Origin: Cupriavidus oxalaticus
Lineage (GTDB): Bacteria; Pseudomonadota; Gammaproteobacteria; Burkholderiales; Burkholderiaceae
DNA: 64,000 bases
Reading direction: 5' to 3'
Assembly: GCF_016894385.1 (NCBI RefSeq)
Contig: NZ_CP069812.1
Span: forward strand, 3,538,501-3,602,500
Shown here: one piece after another, positions 28,717 through 37,519 of the stretch
Position numbering within the stretch: position 1 is the first letter of the stretch
Layout of the letters: each line of letters begins with the position of its first letter
Made by a program: the position numbers and the translations under genes
The notes under the pieces: model-generated
Databases searched by the model: none
Told to the model about the DNA's origin: nothing
What the model saw: the letters and a program-made list of their open reading frames with translations, nothing else

Positions 28717-29133
28717 TTACGTCCCGACCTGGCGCACCACGAAATTGGTGGCGATCGGCAGCTTGGCCGCTGCGAGGCGGAACGCCTCACGCGCCAGCTC
28801 TTCGCTCACGCCATCCATTTCGTACAGCATCTTGCCCGGCTGGATTTCAGCCACGTAGTATTCCGGATTGCCCTTGCCGTTACCCATACGGACTTCAGCG
28901 GGCTTCTTCGAGATCGGCTTGTCCGGGAAGATCCGGATCCAGATGCGGCCGCCACGCTTGATGTGACGGGTCATCGCACGACGTGCCGACTCGATCTGGC
29001 GAGCCGTCAGGCGGCCACGGCCCATTGCCTTCAGGCCGAATTCGCCGAAAGACACGGCGTTGCCACGGGTAGCCTTACCCGTGTTGCGGCCTTTCTGCTC
29101 CTTGCGGTATTTTCTGCGCTTAGGTTGCAGCAT
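28717..29133 (-). CDS. rplP: 50S ribosomal protein uL16
   Basis: A 138-residue protein beside the A site and peptidyl-transferase centre. Signatures: [57 protein letters not shown] and the [20 protein letters not shown] loop. It lies 2 bp downstream of rpsC. Confidence 0.98.
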
Positions 29134-29135
29134 CG

Positions 29136-29933
29136 TTATTCTCCACTCTTCCCATCTGCGCCAGGCGCAGCGCGACGACCGGCACCGGCACCGCCACGGC
29201 GGTTGCCACCCGGACGGCCTTCGCCTTCACGGCGGCGGCCTTCCGGACGACCCGGGCGACGACGACGGTCGTCTTGCGGCTCTTCCACCACCGGCGCGTC
29301 ATTGCGGCCGAGGTGATCCCCCTTGTAGACCCACACCTTGACACCGATGATGCCGTAGGTGGTTTCTGCTTCGGAGAAGCCGTAGTCGATGTCGGCGCGC
29401 AGGGTGTGCAGGGGCACACGGCCTTCGCGGTACCACTCGGTACGTGCGATTTCGATACCGTTCAGACGACCGGCGCTCATGATCTTGATGCCCTGGGCGC
29501 CCAGGCGCATCGCGTTCTGCATGGCGCGCTTCATGGCGCGGCGGAACATGATGCGGCGCTCGAGCTGCTGGGTGATCGAGTCGGCGATCAGCTGGGCATC
29601 GGTTTCCGGCTTGCGGATTTCCTCGATGTTCACGTGCACGGGCACGCCCATGCGACGCTGCAGTTCGGCCTTCAGCAGTTCGATGTCCTCACCCTTCTTG
29701 CCGATCACCACGCCCGGACGCGAGCTGTAAATGGTGATGCGGGCATTGCGGGCGGGGCGCTCGATGACGACGCGGCCAACCGATGCGTTCTTCAGCTTCT
29801 TCTTCAGGAAGTCGCGAACTTCGATGTCTTCCTTCAGCATGCCGGCGAACTTCGTGTTGCTGGCGTACCAGCGCGAAGCCCAGTTACGGCTGACAGCCAG
29901 ACGGAAGCCAGTCGGATGAATCTTCTGTCCCAT
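29136..29933 (-). CDS. rpsC: 30S ribosomal protein uS3 with extended basic tail
   Basis: A 265-residue 30S protein at the mRNA entry channel. The KH domain ([20 protein letters not shown]) and the C-domain ([33 protein letters not shown]) are standard. After about residue 215 there is a low-complexity tail of roughly 50 residues rich in Arg, Gly, Glu and Pro, longer than in E. coli uS3 (233 aa). The helicase-active Arg/Lys region is kept. Confidence 0.98.
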
Positions 29934-29942
29934 CGTGACTCC

Positions 29943-30272
29943 TTAGTTGCCGAGCGTCACAGTGATGTGACAGGTTTGTTTCTCGATGCGGTTGCCGCGG
30001 CCCTTCGCCCGTGCGGTGAAGCGCTTGAGCGAGGTCGCCTTGTCGACGTAGATCGATTTGACCTTCAGTTCGTCGATGTCGGCGCCTTCGTTGTGCTCAG
30101 CGTTGGCGATGGCCGATTCGACCACCTTCTTCACGATCCCGGCAGCCTTTTTCGGGCTGAACTGCAGGACATTGAGCGCGCGCTCGATCGGCAGACCGCG
30201 GATCTGGTCAGCGACCAGGCGCGTCTTCTGGGCGGAGATGCGGGCACCGCGATGAATCGCTTTCACTTCCAT
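29943..30272 (-). CDS. rplV: 50S ribosomal protein uL22
   Basis: A 109-residue protein whose hairpin lines the exit tunnel. Family segments: [40 protein letters not shown] and the tunnel loop [20 protein letters not shown]. It shows the wild-type loop without obvious deletion of the kind giving macrolide resistance. Confidence 0.98.
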   Translation of the reverse strand: MEVKAIHRGARISAQKTRLVADQIRGLPIERALNVLQFSPKKAAGIVKKVVESAIANAEHNEGADIDELKVKSIYVDKATSLKRFTARAKGRGNRIEKQTCHITVTLGN

Positions 30273-30281
30273 GATGGCACC

Positions 30282-30557
30282 TTACCTCTTCGCTTTCTTG
30301 TCAGCCGCGTGGCCCTTGAACGTGCGGGTGATCGCAAATTCGCCGAGCTTGTGGCCAACCATGTTTTCCGTCACGTACACCGGCACGTGTTGACGGCCGT
30401 TGTGCACGGCGATCGTCAGGCCAATGAACTCCGGCAGAATGGTCGAGCGGCGCGACCACGTCTTGATGGGCTTCTTGTCCTTGCCGCTGACTGCAACTTC
30501 CACCTTCTTCAGCAGGTGGGCGTCGCAGAACGGACCCTTTTTAGCGGAACGAGTCAT
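30282..30557 (-). CDS. rpsS: 30S ribosomal protein uS19
   Basis: A 91-residue head protein forming inter-subunit bridge contacts with uS13. It starts [19 protein letters not shown] and contains [20 protein letters not shown] and [17 protein letters not shown]. Confidence 0.98.
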   Translation of the reverse strand: MTRSAKKGPFCDAHLLKKVEVAVSGKDKKPIKTWSRRSTILPEFIGLTIAVHNGRQHVPVYVTENMVGHKLGEFAITRTFKGHAADKKAKR

Positions 30558-30579
30558 ATCTTTAGCTCCTACCTACCGA

Positions 30580-31410
30580 TTAACGCTTGTGGCGCTTCTG
30601 GACGATCATGCTGTCCGTGCGCTTGTTGCTGCGGGTACGGTAACCCTTGGCCGGGGTACCCCACGGCGAAACCGGATCACGACCAGCGGCGGTCTTGCCT
30701 TCACCACCACCGTGCGGGTGATCCACCGGGTTCATCACGACACCACGCACCGTCGGGCGGATACCGCGCCAGCGGGTCGCACCGGCCTTGCCGATGACGC
30801 GCAGGCTGTGCTCTTCGTTGCCCACTTCACCGATGGTGGCGCGGCATTCGATGTGCACGCGGCGGACTTCACCCGAGCGCAGGCGAACCTGGGCGTACAG
30901 GCCTTCACGGGCCAGCAGCACGGCGGAGCCGCCTGCAGCGCGGGCGATCTGGGCGCCCTTGCCCGGCAGCATTTCCACGTTGTTGATCGTGGTACCGACC
31001 GGAATGTTGCGGATCGGCAGGTTGTTGCCAGCCTTGATCGGCGCTTCCGAGCCATTCAGCAGCGATTGGCCGGCAACCATGCCCTTGGTGGCGATGATGT
31101 AGCGGCGCTCGCCGTCGGCGAACACGACCAGCGCGATGTTGGCGCTGCGGTTCGGATCGTATTCCAGGCGCTCGACCTTGGCGGGGATGCCGTCCTTGTC
31201 GTTGCGCTTGAAGTCGACCACGCGGTAGTGGTGCTTATGACCACCGCCCTTGTGGCGGGTGGTGATATGACCGTTGTTGTTACGGCCCGACTTCTGGAAT
31301 TGCTTTTCCAGCAGCGGAGCGTGCGGGGCGCCCTTGTGAAGGTCCTTGTTGACGACCTTCACCATCGAGCGACGACCCGGGGAAGTCGGCTTGGTCTTGA
31401 CGAGTGCCAT
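30580..31410 (-). CDS. rplB: 50S ribosomal protein uL2
   Basis: A 276-residue protein needed for subunit association and peptidyl-transferase activity. Core motifs: [40 protein letters not shown], and [20 protein letters not shown], whose His near residue 230 is functionally important. Sits between rplW and rpsS as usual. Confidence 0.98.
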   Translation of the reverse strand: MALVKTKPTSPGRRSMVKVVNKDLHKGAPHAPLLEKQFQKSGRNNNGHITTRHKGGGHKHHYRVVDFKRNDKDGIPAKVERLEYDPNRSANIALVVFADGERRYIIATKGMVAGQSLLNGSEAPIKAGNNLPIRNIPVGTTINNVEMLPGKGAQIARAAGGSAVLLAREGLYAQVRLRSGEVRRVHIECRATIGEVGNEEHSLRVIGKAGATRWRGIRPTVRGVVMNPVDHPHGGGEGKTAAGRDPVSPWGTPAKGYRTRSNKRTDSMIVQKRHKR

Positions 31411-31412
31411 GA

Positions 31413-31727
31413 TTACTTGGCCTCCGCTTCAAAATTGATTTCCTGACCCGGCTTCAGCGAAACGTAGGCCTTCTTCACGTGGTTGCGACGCCCCATGAAG
31501 CGACCGAAGCGCTTTTGCTTGCCCTTCTGGTTCAGGATCTGAACGGACTGCACCTCGACCTTGAACAGCAGTTCGACGGCGGCCTTCACTTCTGCCTTGT
31601 TGGCATCGCGGGCCACTTCGAACACGACTTGTTCGTTCTTGTCGGCGACCAGGGTTGCCTTTTCGGAAACCACCGGCGCGAGCAGCACCTGCATCAAACG
31701 ATGATCGTTCTTGGCTACTTGCGTCAT
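31413..31727 (-). CDS. rplW: 50S ribosomal protein uL23
   Basis: A 104-residue tunnel-exit protein that docks trigger factor and SRP. Family segments: [57 protein letters not shown]. Its ATG overlaps the rplD stop by 4 nt. Confidence 0.98.
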
Positions 31728-32344
31728 TTCAGCAACTCCTCGATCTGCGCGACGGCCGCCTTGGTCACCAGCACCTTCTTGTAGTGCACGAGCGACAGCG
31801 GATCAGCCTGGCGCGGCTCCACGACTGCCACGTGCGGCAGGTTGCGCGAAGCCAGGTAGAGGTTCTCGTCGAGGCTGTCGGTGATGATCAGCACCGAGTC
31901 CAGGCCCATGGCCTTGAACTTGTCGGCCAAGAGCTTGGTCTTGGGCGCGTCGACGGTGAAACCGTCCACCACATTGATACGACCTTCACGTGCGAGCTGC
32001 GAGTAGATCGAGCGCATGCCGGCACGGAACATCTTCTTGTTGACCTTCTGGCTGAAGTTCTCTTCCGGCGAATTCGGGAAGATACGGCCGCCCCCGCGCC
32101 ACAGCGGCGAGGAGGACATACCGGCACGAGCACGGCCCGTACCCTTCTGGCGCCACGGCTTCTTGGTCGTGTGCTTGACCTCTTCACGATCCTTCTGCTT
32201 ACGGTTACCGCTGCGAGCGTTGGCCTGGTAAGCGACGACGATCTGGTGAACGAGGGCTTCGTTGTAGTCACGGCCGAACACTTCGGGCGACGCGTCAACG
32301 CCGGCGCCGATCTGGCCATTGTCCTGGAGGAGCTTGAGTTCCAT
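31724..32344 (-). CDS. rplD: 50S ribosomal protein uL4
   Basis: A 206-residue protein whose loop lines the tunnel; in E. coli it represses its own operon. Signatures: [39 protein letters not shown] and [17 protein letters not shown]. The loop is intact with no sign of macrolide-resistance changes. Start is 12 bp after rplC. Confidence 0.98.
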
Positions 32345-32356
32345 TACATGCGCTCC

Positions 32357-33007
32357 TTAAGCTTTGGCTTTGGCCTTGACGGCCGGGGTAACGATGACCT
32401 TGCCGTTCTTGGAGCCAGGGATGGCGCCCTTGACCAGCAGCAGCTTGCGCTCTGCGTCGATCTTGGCGATCTCCAGGTTCTGCACGGTGCGGGTGACATC
32501 GCCCAGGTGACCGGTCATGCGCTTGCCCGGGAACACACGGCCCGGATCCTGCGCCATACCGATCGAGCCCGGCACGTTGTGCGAGCGCGAGTTACCGTGG
32601 GTGGCACGGCCGGAGGCGAAGTGGTAGCGCTTGATGGTACCGGCGTAGCCCTTACCGATGGTCACGCCCTGCACGTCGATCTTCTGACCGACTTCGAACA
32701 GGTCGACCGACAGCGAACCGCCAGCTTGCAGTTCGGCAGCCTTGGCTGCATCGATACGGAATTCGCGGATGATTTCGCCGGCTTCCACGCCGGCTTTGGC
32801 GAGGTGACCCGCCAGCGGCTTGGTGACGCGGCTTGCGCGTCGTGCGCCGAAGGTGACTTGAACCGCGGTGTAACCGTCGGTCTCGTCCGTCTTGATTTGC
32901 GTCACGCGGTTGTCGCCGACCTCGACCACGGTCACGGGAATCGCTTCACCGTCGTCCGTGAAAATACGGGTCATGCCAACCTTGCGACCTACAAGGCCAA
33001 GGCTCAT
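32357..33007 (-). CDS. rplC: 50S ribosomal protein uL3
   Basis: A 216-residue early-assembly protein whose arm reaches the peptidyl-transferase centre. Motifs: [40 protein letters not shown] and [20 protein letters not shown], where the Gln is the usual methylation site. ATG 33007 has GGAG six bases upstream; ATG 33019 would add MEQT. Normally rpsJ lies directly upstream; here a 5-kb cassette intervenes. Confidence 0.98.
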   Translation of the reverse strand: MSLGLVGRKVGMTRIFTDDGEAIPVTVVEVGDNRVTQIKTDETDGYTAVQVTFGARRASRVTKPLAGHLAKAGVEAGEIIREFRIDAAKAAELQAGGSLSVDLFEVGQKIDVQGVTIGKGYAGTIKRYHFASGRATHGNSRSHNVPGSIGMAQDPGRVFPGKRMTGHLGDVTRTVQNLEIAKIDAERKLLLVKGAIPGSKNGKVIVTPAVKAKAKA

Positions 33008-33154
33008 GGTTTGCTCCATTCCCAGCTGCGATTGGCCGGGGCTGATTGATACACGAAAACTGTGTTTGCGCTTGTGCGCGGATGGGCTGCGCTAAAGAGG
33101 ACTGCGCGTGGCCAAAACGGCCAACCCACTACCCGGATACACGGGTAGCCTTAC

Positions 33155-33183
33155 ACTATAACCCTTCCCTCAGGAAAGGGCAA
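33155..33183 (-). promoter_or_regulatory. Predicted sigma-70 promoter of rplC (S10 operon)
   Basis: Minus strand: -35 TTGCCC (33178-33183), 17-bp spacer, -10 TATAGT (33155-33160). The predicted start near 33148 is followed at once by a CTACCCG/CGGGTAG hairpin (33129-33148), leaving a leader of about 140 nt. The spacer itself is a near-palindrome CCCTTTCC/GGGAAGGG. Confidence 0.7.
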
Positions 33184-33298
33184 TAAGCAATTGCGATTTG
33201 CCGGTGGGTGTTGCAGGCAGGATTCACGCAGATGTGCGCAAAAGCTGGCACGAAGGCGGCGCGGCGGGCGGCCAGCGCCGCTCGCCGGTGCGCAACGG

Positions 33299-33805
33299 TC
33301 AGGCCGCCACCCGCACAAAGCCGCCGCTGTAGAAGACCAGCGGCTCGCCCTCCTCCGCCGCGATCGACTCCACCGCGCCCACGATCAGCAGGTGGTCGCC
33401 AACGGGATCGGCGCGCTCGACGCGGCATGCGAGCGTGGCGAGCGCCTCGTCAAGGTAGGGCACGCCCTGGACGCAGCGGGTGTGGCGCACGCCGGCGAAC
33501 TTGTCGGCCGCGGGGGTGGCGAAGCGGCGCGCCAGGTCGCCGTGCCCGGCGCGCAGGATGCTGACGCCGAACGGCCGACCCGGCTCGAACAGCCCCGCGT
33601 TGGGCGAGTGCGACGCCAGGCTCCACAGGATCAGCGGCGGCGCCAGCGACAGCGACGCGAACGAGTTGACGGTGATGCCGACCGGCCGCTGCTGCGCCGT
33701 GCAGGCACCGATGACCGCCACGCCGGTCGCGTAGCGGCCGCAAACCCGGCGCAGTTCGCGCGGATCGAGCGCCGGCGCGGCATGGGTGACAGTGGTGGCG
33801 TCCAT
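33299..33805 (-). CDS. Flavin reductase partner of a two-component monooxygenase
   Basis: A 168-residue flavin:NAD(P)H reductase-like protein of the HpaC/StyB class, expected to supply reduced FAD by diffusion to the adjacent oxygenase. Family segments: LRRVCGRYATGVAVIGA, PVGITVNSFASLSLAPPLIL and HLLIVGAVESIAAEEGEPLV followed by YSGGFV. It begins 1 nt after the oxygenase stop, so translation is coupled. Last gene of the cassette; no terminator is visible before the rplC promoter. Confidence 0.9.
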   Translation of the reverse strand: MDATTVTHAAPALDPRELRRVCGRYATGVAVIGACTAQQRPVGITVNSFASLSLAPPLILWSLASHSPNAGLFEPGRPFGVSILRAGHGDLARRFATPAADKFAGVRHTRCVQGVPYLDEALATLACRVERADPVGDHLLIVGAVESIAAEEGEPLVFYSGGFVRVAA

Positions 33806-33806
33806 G

Positions 33807-35048
33807 TCAGGCAGCCTGCGGCAGGTGGTGGTCGATCAGCTGGTGGCAGGCCTGCGGGTCCATCCACCACGGGAAAAAGTCCGTCGGATTGTCGAAGCCG
33901 TTGGCGATACGGGCCGCCAGCGCCGGCGATTGCCCCGCAGCGCCCAGCAGCGCCAGGATATGGGGCGGCGGCGGGGTCAGCAGCGAGTTGGTCCATGCCA
34001 CCACATCGCCGGCGTATTGCCAGTAGCGGGCGAAGGTCTGCTCCATCCAGTCGCGGTCGAACGGCCGCTCGCCCTGCGCGAGGATGGCGTCGAGGTAGAC
34101 CTTGCAGCATTTGGCGGCATTGTTGGAGCCTTGCCCGGTGATCGGGTCGTTGACCACCACGGCGTCAGCCATGCCGAATACCAGCCGGCCCGAGGGCAGC
34201 GTCAGCACCGGCTTGCGCACCGTCGGCGCGAAGCGGCCCGACAGGATGCCGTTGTCGTCGGTCAGCGCCACCTGCCCGCAACGCTCGGCCTCCCATGGCG
34301 CATAGGTCCTCAGGATGCGCAGGCTTTCCGCGAGGTGCTGTGCGGGCGTGCGCGCCTCGGCCCAGCGGTCCATCGGGCCGCCCGGGACGCCTTCGAACAC
34401 CATGATCTCGCACGGCCCCGACAGCGTCAGCGCGGGGAAGACGAAATATTCGCCGACGCCCGGGATCAGGTTGAAGCACACCCGCGAGAACGGCTCGCGC
34501 GGCACCATGCCGGTCACGTAGGTCAGCGCCAGCGCGCGCTGCGGCTTGTCGAACGGACTGCGCTGCGCATCGCGCTCGAAGCGGCTGACGATCTCACCCT
34601 TGCCGGCGGCCAGCAGCACCAGCTCGTGTTCGCGCGTCAGGTCTTCCAGCTCGTCCACGCCCACATCGACGATGCGCAGGTCGCCGCCGCGCGCGGCGAA
34701 GGCCTCCATCCACGCCGGCATCTTCAGCCGTTGGTCGACCGCCTGTGCCGCCCGGTCCAGCGGCGCGGCCCAGTCGATGACTTTCGCGCCAGGCTGCTCG
34801 GGATGCGGCACGGCCAGGCCGATGCCCTCGACCGGAGGGCATGTGTCCTCCCACCAGTTGAGGCCGAGGTCGCGCTCGGTCTGCAAGGCGCGATCGAACA
34901 TGCACTGGCTTGACATGACCTTGCCGGCACGGACCTGATCCGGCGTGCGGTTGGACAGCAGTGTGACCTGGTAGCCGGCCGCCTGCAGCCCGAGGGCCAT
35001 TTGCAGCCCGGACTGCCCGGCCCCGACGATGGCGATGCGTTGGCGCAT
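33807..35048 (-). CDS. StyA-type FAD-dependent monooxygenase (styrene/indole oxygenase class)
   Basis: A 413-residue group E flavoprotein monooxygenase, the oxygenase half of a two-component system. It has the Rossmann motif IAIVGAGQSGLQ (GxGxxG at residues 9-14) and the StyA signature VVVNDPITGQGSNNAAK (NDPITGQG at 300-307). Relatives epoxidise styrene or attack the C2-C3 bond of indole. Companion genes (SDR, hydrolase/SnoaL protein, AraC regulator) favour indole over styrene, because no isomerase or phenylacetaldehyde dehydrogenase is present. ATG 35048 is set by AGGAG eight bases upstream. Substrate is an inference. Confidence 0.88.
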   Translation of the reverse strand: MRQRIAIVGAGQSGLQMALGLQAAGYQVTLLSNRTPDQVRAGKVMSSQCMFDRALQTERDLGLNWWEDTCPPVEGIGLAVPHPEQPGAKVIDWAAPLDRAAQAVDQRLKMPAWMEAFAARGGDLRIVDVGVDELEDLTREHELVLLAAGKGEIVSRFERDAQRSPFDKPQRALALTYVTGMVPREPFSRVCFNLIPGVGEYFVFPALTLSGPCEIMVFEGVPGGPMDRWAEARTPAQHLAESLRILRTYAPWEAERCGQVALTDDNGILSGRFAPTVRKPVLTLPSGRLVFGMADAVVVNDPITGQGSNNAAKCCKVYLDAILAQGERPFDRDWMEQTFARYWQYAGDVVAWTNSLLTPPPPHILALLGAAGQSPALAARIANGFDNPTDFFPWWMDPQACHQLIDHHLPQAA

Positions 35049-35094
35049 GATGTTGTCTCCTGGTTGGATGGGGATGGCGTGTGCGGGGATGGCG

Positions 35095-35883
35095 TCAGCC
35101 GGCCAGCTTGCCGATTGCCGGGACGTTCTGCTCCGGGCCCATGGCGCTGTAGCCGCCGTCGACGGCATAATCCGCGCCGGTGACGAAGCTGGCATGGTCG
35201 GAGCACAGGAACAGCACCACCTGTGCAACCTCGTCGGGCTCGCCAACGCGGCCCAGCAGATGGAACGGCGCAGCGACGGCATCGGTACGGGCGCGGTTGC
35301 CGCCGCTGACCTCATCCATCAGCCGGCACCAGGTCCACCCCGGCGAGACCGAGTTCACGCGGATGCGGTCGGGCGCCAGGTCCATCGCCATATTCCGCGT
35401 CAGTTGTGCGATGGCGGCCTTCGAGACCGGATAGAGCCAGCGCCCGGTCTGCGCGACGTTGGCCGAGATGCTGGTGAAGTTGACGATGGCGCCGCCGCCG
35501 CGCGCGCGCATCAGCGGCTGCACCGCCTGCGCCAGCATCACGCCGGACACGACATTGACATCGAGCGCCGCCAGCCAGTCGGCACGGCTGGAGCGGAAGC
35601 CGTCGTCGAGATAGGTGCAGGCCAGGTTGACCAGGAAGTCCACGCCGCCGAAGCGCTGCGCGACCTGGCCCACGGCATCGCGGACCTGTTCGTCCTGCGT
35701 GATATCGGCCGCGATAAAAAGCGCGTCCTTGCCCAGCTCCGCGGCAACGCGCTCACCGTTGGCGGCATCGATATCGAAAATCGCCACCCGCGCGCCGGCC
35801 GCGACGAAGGCCCGCGCCACGCCCGCGCCGATCAGCGTGGCGCCGCCGGTGACGATGGCCACCTTGTCCTGCAATCCCTTCAT
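35095..35883 (-). CDS. Short-chain dehydrogenase/reductase
   Basis: A 262-residue classical SDR. The cofactor motif is TGGATLIGAG (residues 12-21), an acidic residue after beta-2 (FDID) suggests NAD, and the catalytic pair is YPVSK (Tyr151, Lys155) with Ser138/Ser140 upstream. The usual NNAG motif reads NLAC. ATG 35883 has AAGGAG six bases upstream; ATG 35904 is further and lacks one. Encoded between the hydrolase fusion and the oxygenase, it probably oxidises a dihydrodiol or hydroxy intermediate (inference). Confidence 0.88.
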   Translation of the reverse strand: MKGLQDKVAIVTGGATLIGAGVARAFVAAGARVAIFDIDAANGERVAAELGKDALFIAADITQDEQVRDAVGQVAQRFGGVDFLVNLACTYLDDGFRSSRADWLAALDVNVVSGVMLAQAVQPLMRARGGGAIVNFTSISANVAQTGRWLYPVSKAAIAQLTRNMAMDLAPDRIRVNSVSPGWTWCRLMDEVSGGNRARTDAVAAPFHLLGRVGEPDEVAQVVLFLCSDHASFVTGADYAVDGGYSAMGPEQNVPAIGKLAG

Positions 35884-35969
35884 GGTTGTCTCCTTGGTTG
35901 TCACCGGTACGGCGATAAGGATTGGGCAGGCCTCTGCGGGCCTGCTCCAGGTCGATGCCCCAACGCGCG

Positions 35970-37199
35970 TTACTTGCCCTCGCTCTCCTGCCAGCGCGCC
36001 ATCAGCGTGTTCGACGGCAGCATCTCGTCCACCAGCTTGCGCGCTGTCTCCACGCCCGCCACCGGCAGACCCGCCGGGTCGAGCTTGCCGATCTGCACCA
36101 GCACGCTGGCCTGGTCCCAGTAGATATGCTCGTGATAGAGCTTGTCGCCGCGGAACTTGACGATGGCGATCAGCGGGATCTCCACGCGCTTGCCCGTGGG
36201 CGGCACGCCCGGCAGCATCCAGTCGATCTCGCAGGTATGCGTGAAGCAGAACAGCAGCTCGTCGACGATCTGCGTGGCGCCGACCGTGCGCGACAGCGGG
36301 ATCAGCGTGGTATCGGCCGGGTTGCTGTGGACGAAGTGGTTCTGGTAGAAGCGCCGCAGCTGCGCGTAGCCGACGCCGCCGGTCATGGTCGGGATGTGGT
36401 TCACATAGGGCTGCGGCACCATCGTCGCCATGGTGGCATCGACGTCGCGCGTGGCGAATTCATACTCGCAGTGCTTGTCCCACAGCGCGGAGAAGTCATA
36501 GTGCGGACCCATCTCGCGGCGCAGCGCGGCGATCGAGCGCTGGTGCGCCATCAGCGCCGAGGGCTTGTCGAAGTGCTCGCCGCCGGCGCGCGCGAAGGCG
36601 TGGTCGACCCCCGGATAGACGTAGACGTCGATGTTGTCGCGCCCGGCGAGGGCTTCGCGGATCGCGGCCTGTGCCTGCGGCGGGCAGAAGCCGTCCTTCT
36701 CCGCGATATGCAGCACGAGGCGGCCTCGCACTTGAGCGGCTTCGCCAAGTGCGTGCTCGATGCCCACACCGTAATAGGCCACAGCACAGGCCACGTCCGG
36801 CAGCCGGCACGCCGCCAGGTAGGCCAGCTTGCCGCCCAGGCAGAAGCCGAGCACGCCAGTCAGGCCGACACATTCCGGGCGAGCGCGCAGCGCGTCCAGC
36901 GCCGCGCCCACGTCCTGCACGCCCCTGGCCTCGTCGAACTGCTGGTACAGGCCCAGCGCGCGCTGGAAATCCTCGCCGCGATCGGTCAGCTCGATGCCAG
37001 GCGCGAGGCGCCAGAACAGGTCGGGAACCAGCACCGTGTAACCCTCTTCGGCGTAATAGTCGGCGACCTGCCGCATGGTGGCATTGACGCCGAAGATCTC
37101 CTGACACAGCACGATTCCCGGACCCTTGCCTGTCGCGGGAACGGCGAGATAGCCGCTGAAACTGCCTTCGGGGGTCTGGATCTGGATGGTCTGGCCCAT
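35970..37199 (-). CDS. Dienelactone hydrolase-family protein fused to a SnoaL-like domain
   Basis: A 409-residue two-domain protein. Residues 1-230 are an alpha/beta hydrolase of the dienelactone hydrolase family with the full catalytic set: Glu34 (CQEIFG), Cys120 (GFCLGG), Asp169 (EKDGF) and His200 (GVDHAF). Residues about 235-400 resemble a SnoaL/NTF2-like fold (YDFSALWDKHCEYEFATRD, HEHIYWDQASVLVQIGKLD). It is the first gene of the operon, with AGGAG nine bases before ATG 37199. The actual substrate is unknown; possible roles are hydrolysis or dehydration of an oxidised heterocycle. Confidence 0.87.
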   Translation of the reverse strand: MGQTIQIQTPEGSFSGYLAVPATGKGPGIVLCQEIFGVNATMRQVADYYAEEGYTVLVPDLFWRLAPGIELTDRGEDFQRALGLYQQFDEARGVQDVGAALDALRARPECVGLTGVLGFCLGGKLAYLAACRLPDVACAVAYYGVGIEHALGEAAQVRGRLVLHIAEKDGFCPPQAQAAIREALAGRDNIDVYVYPGVDHAFARAGGEHFDKPSALMAHQRSIAALRREMGPHYDFSALWDKHCEYEFATRDVDATMATMVPQPYVNHIPTMTGGVGYAQLRRFYQNHFVHSNPADTTLIPLSRTVGATQIVDELLFCFTHTCEIDWMLPGVPPTGKRVEIPLIAIVKFRGDKLYHEHIYWDQASVLVQIGKLDPAGLPVAGVETARKLVDEMLPSNTLMARWQESEGK

Positions 37200-37519
37200 G
37201 GCCTGCTCTCCTTGTCGTTGTCTCTTTACGGTGTCTGGTGGGGGCTGCCGTGCTGGAATCCATCATGGCGGCTCCGCACCGCAGCAAACTAGCCGCCGGG
37301 CGCAGCGGCTATCCGATTAGTGCAGGAAACTGCCGACCCGGTCAACGCCGTGGCGCTGGCGCCGCACGGCGGCCGTGGCCCATCCGCTATAGTGGATCGC
37401 GTGGGAAACCGATTGCCGCGCGGCCTTCGACCGCCGGCCCGGACCCTGACCATGCGGTGCGCACGGCGCCAGGCCAGCCTGCCCGGCAGCACCGCGGTCC
37501 ACGCCAGAGGAGCGAGACA
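37200..37519. promoter_or_regulatory. Divergent control region of the oxygenase cassette
   Basis: 320 bp between the hydrolase-fusion gene (minus) and the AraC-family gene (plus). Two similar motifs occur in the same orientation: GGAAAC then TGCCG at 37325-37335, and again at 37404-37418 with 4 extra bases between the halves. A TATAGT lies at 37388-37393 without a matching -35. These are only candidates for regulator sites. Confidence 0.4.

Noticed and set aside
33299..35883. A styrene-degradation (sty) operon
   Set aside because: Oxygenase and reductase fit, but the isomerase, phenylacetaldehyde dehydrogenase and StyS/StyR two-component system are absent, while an SDR, hydrolase/SnoaL protein and AraC regulator are present.
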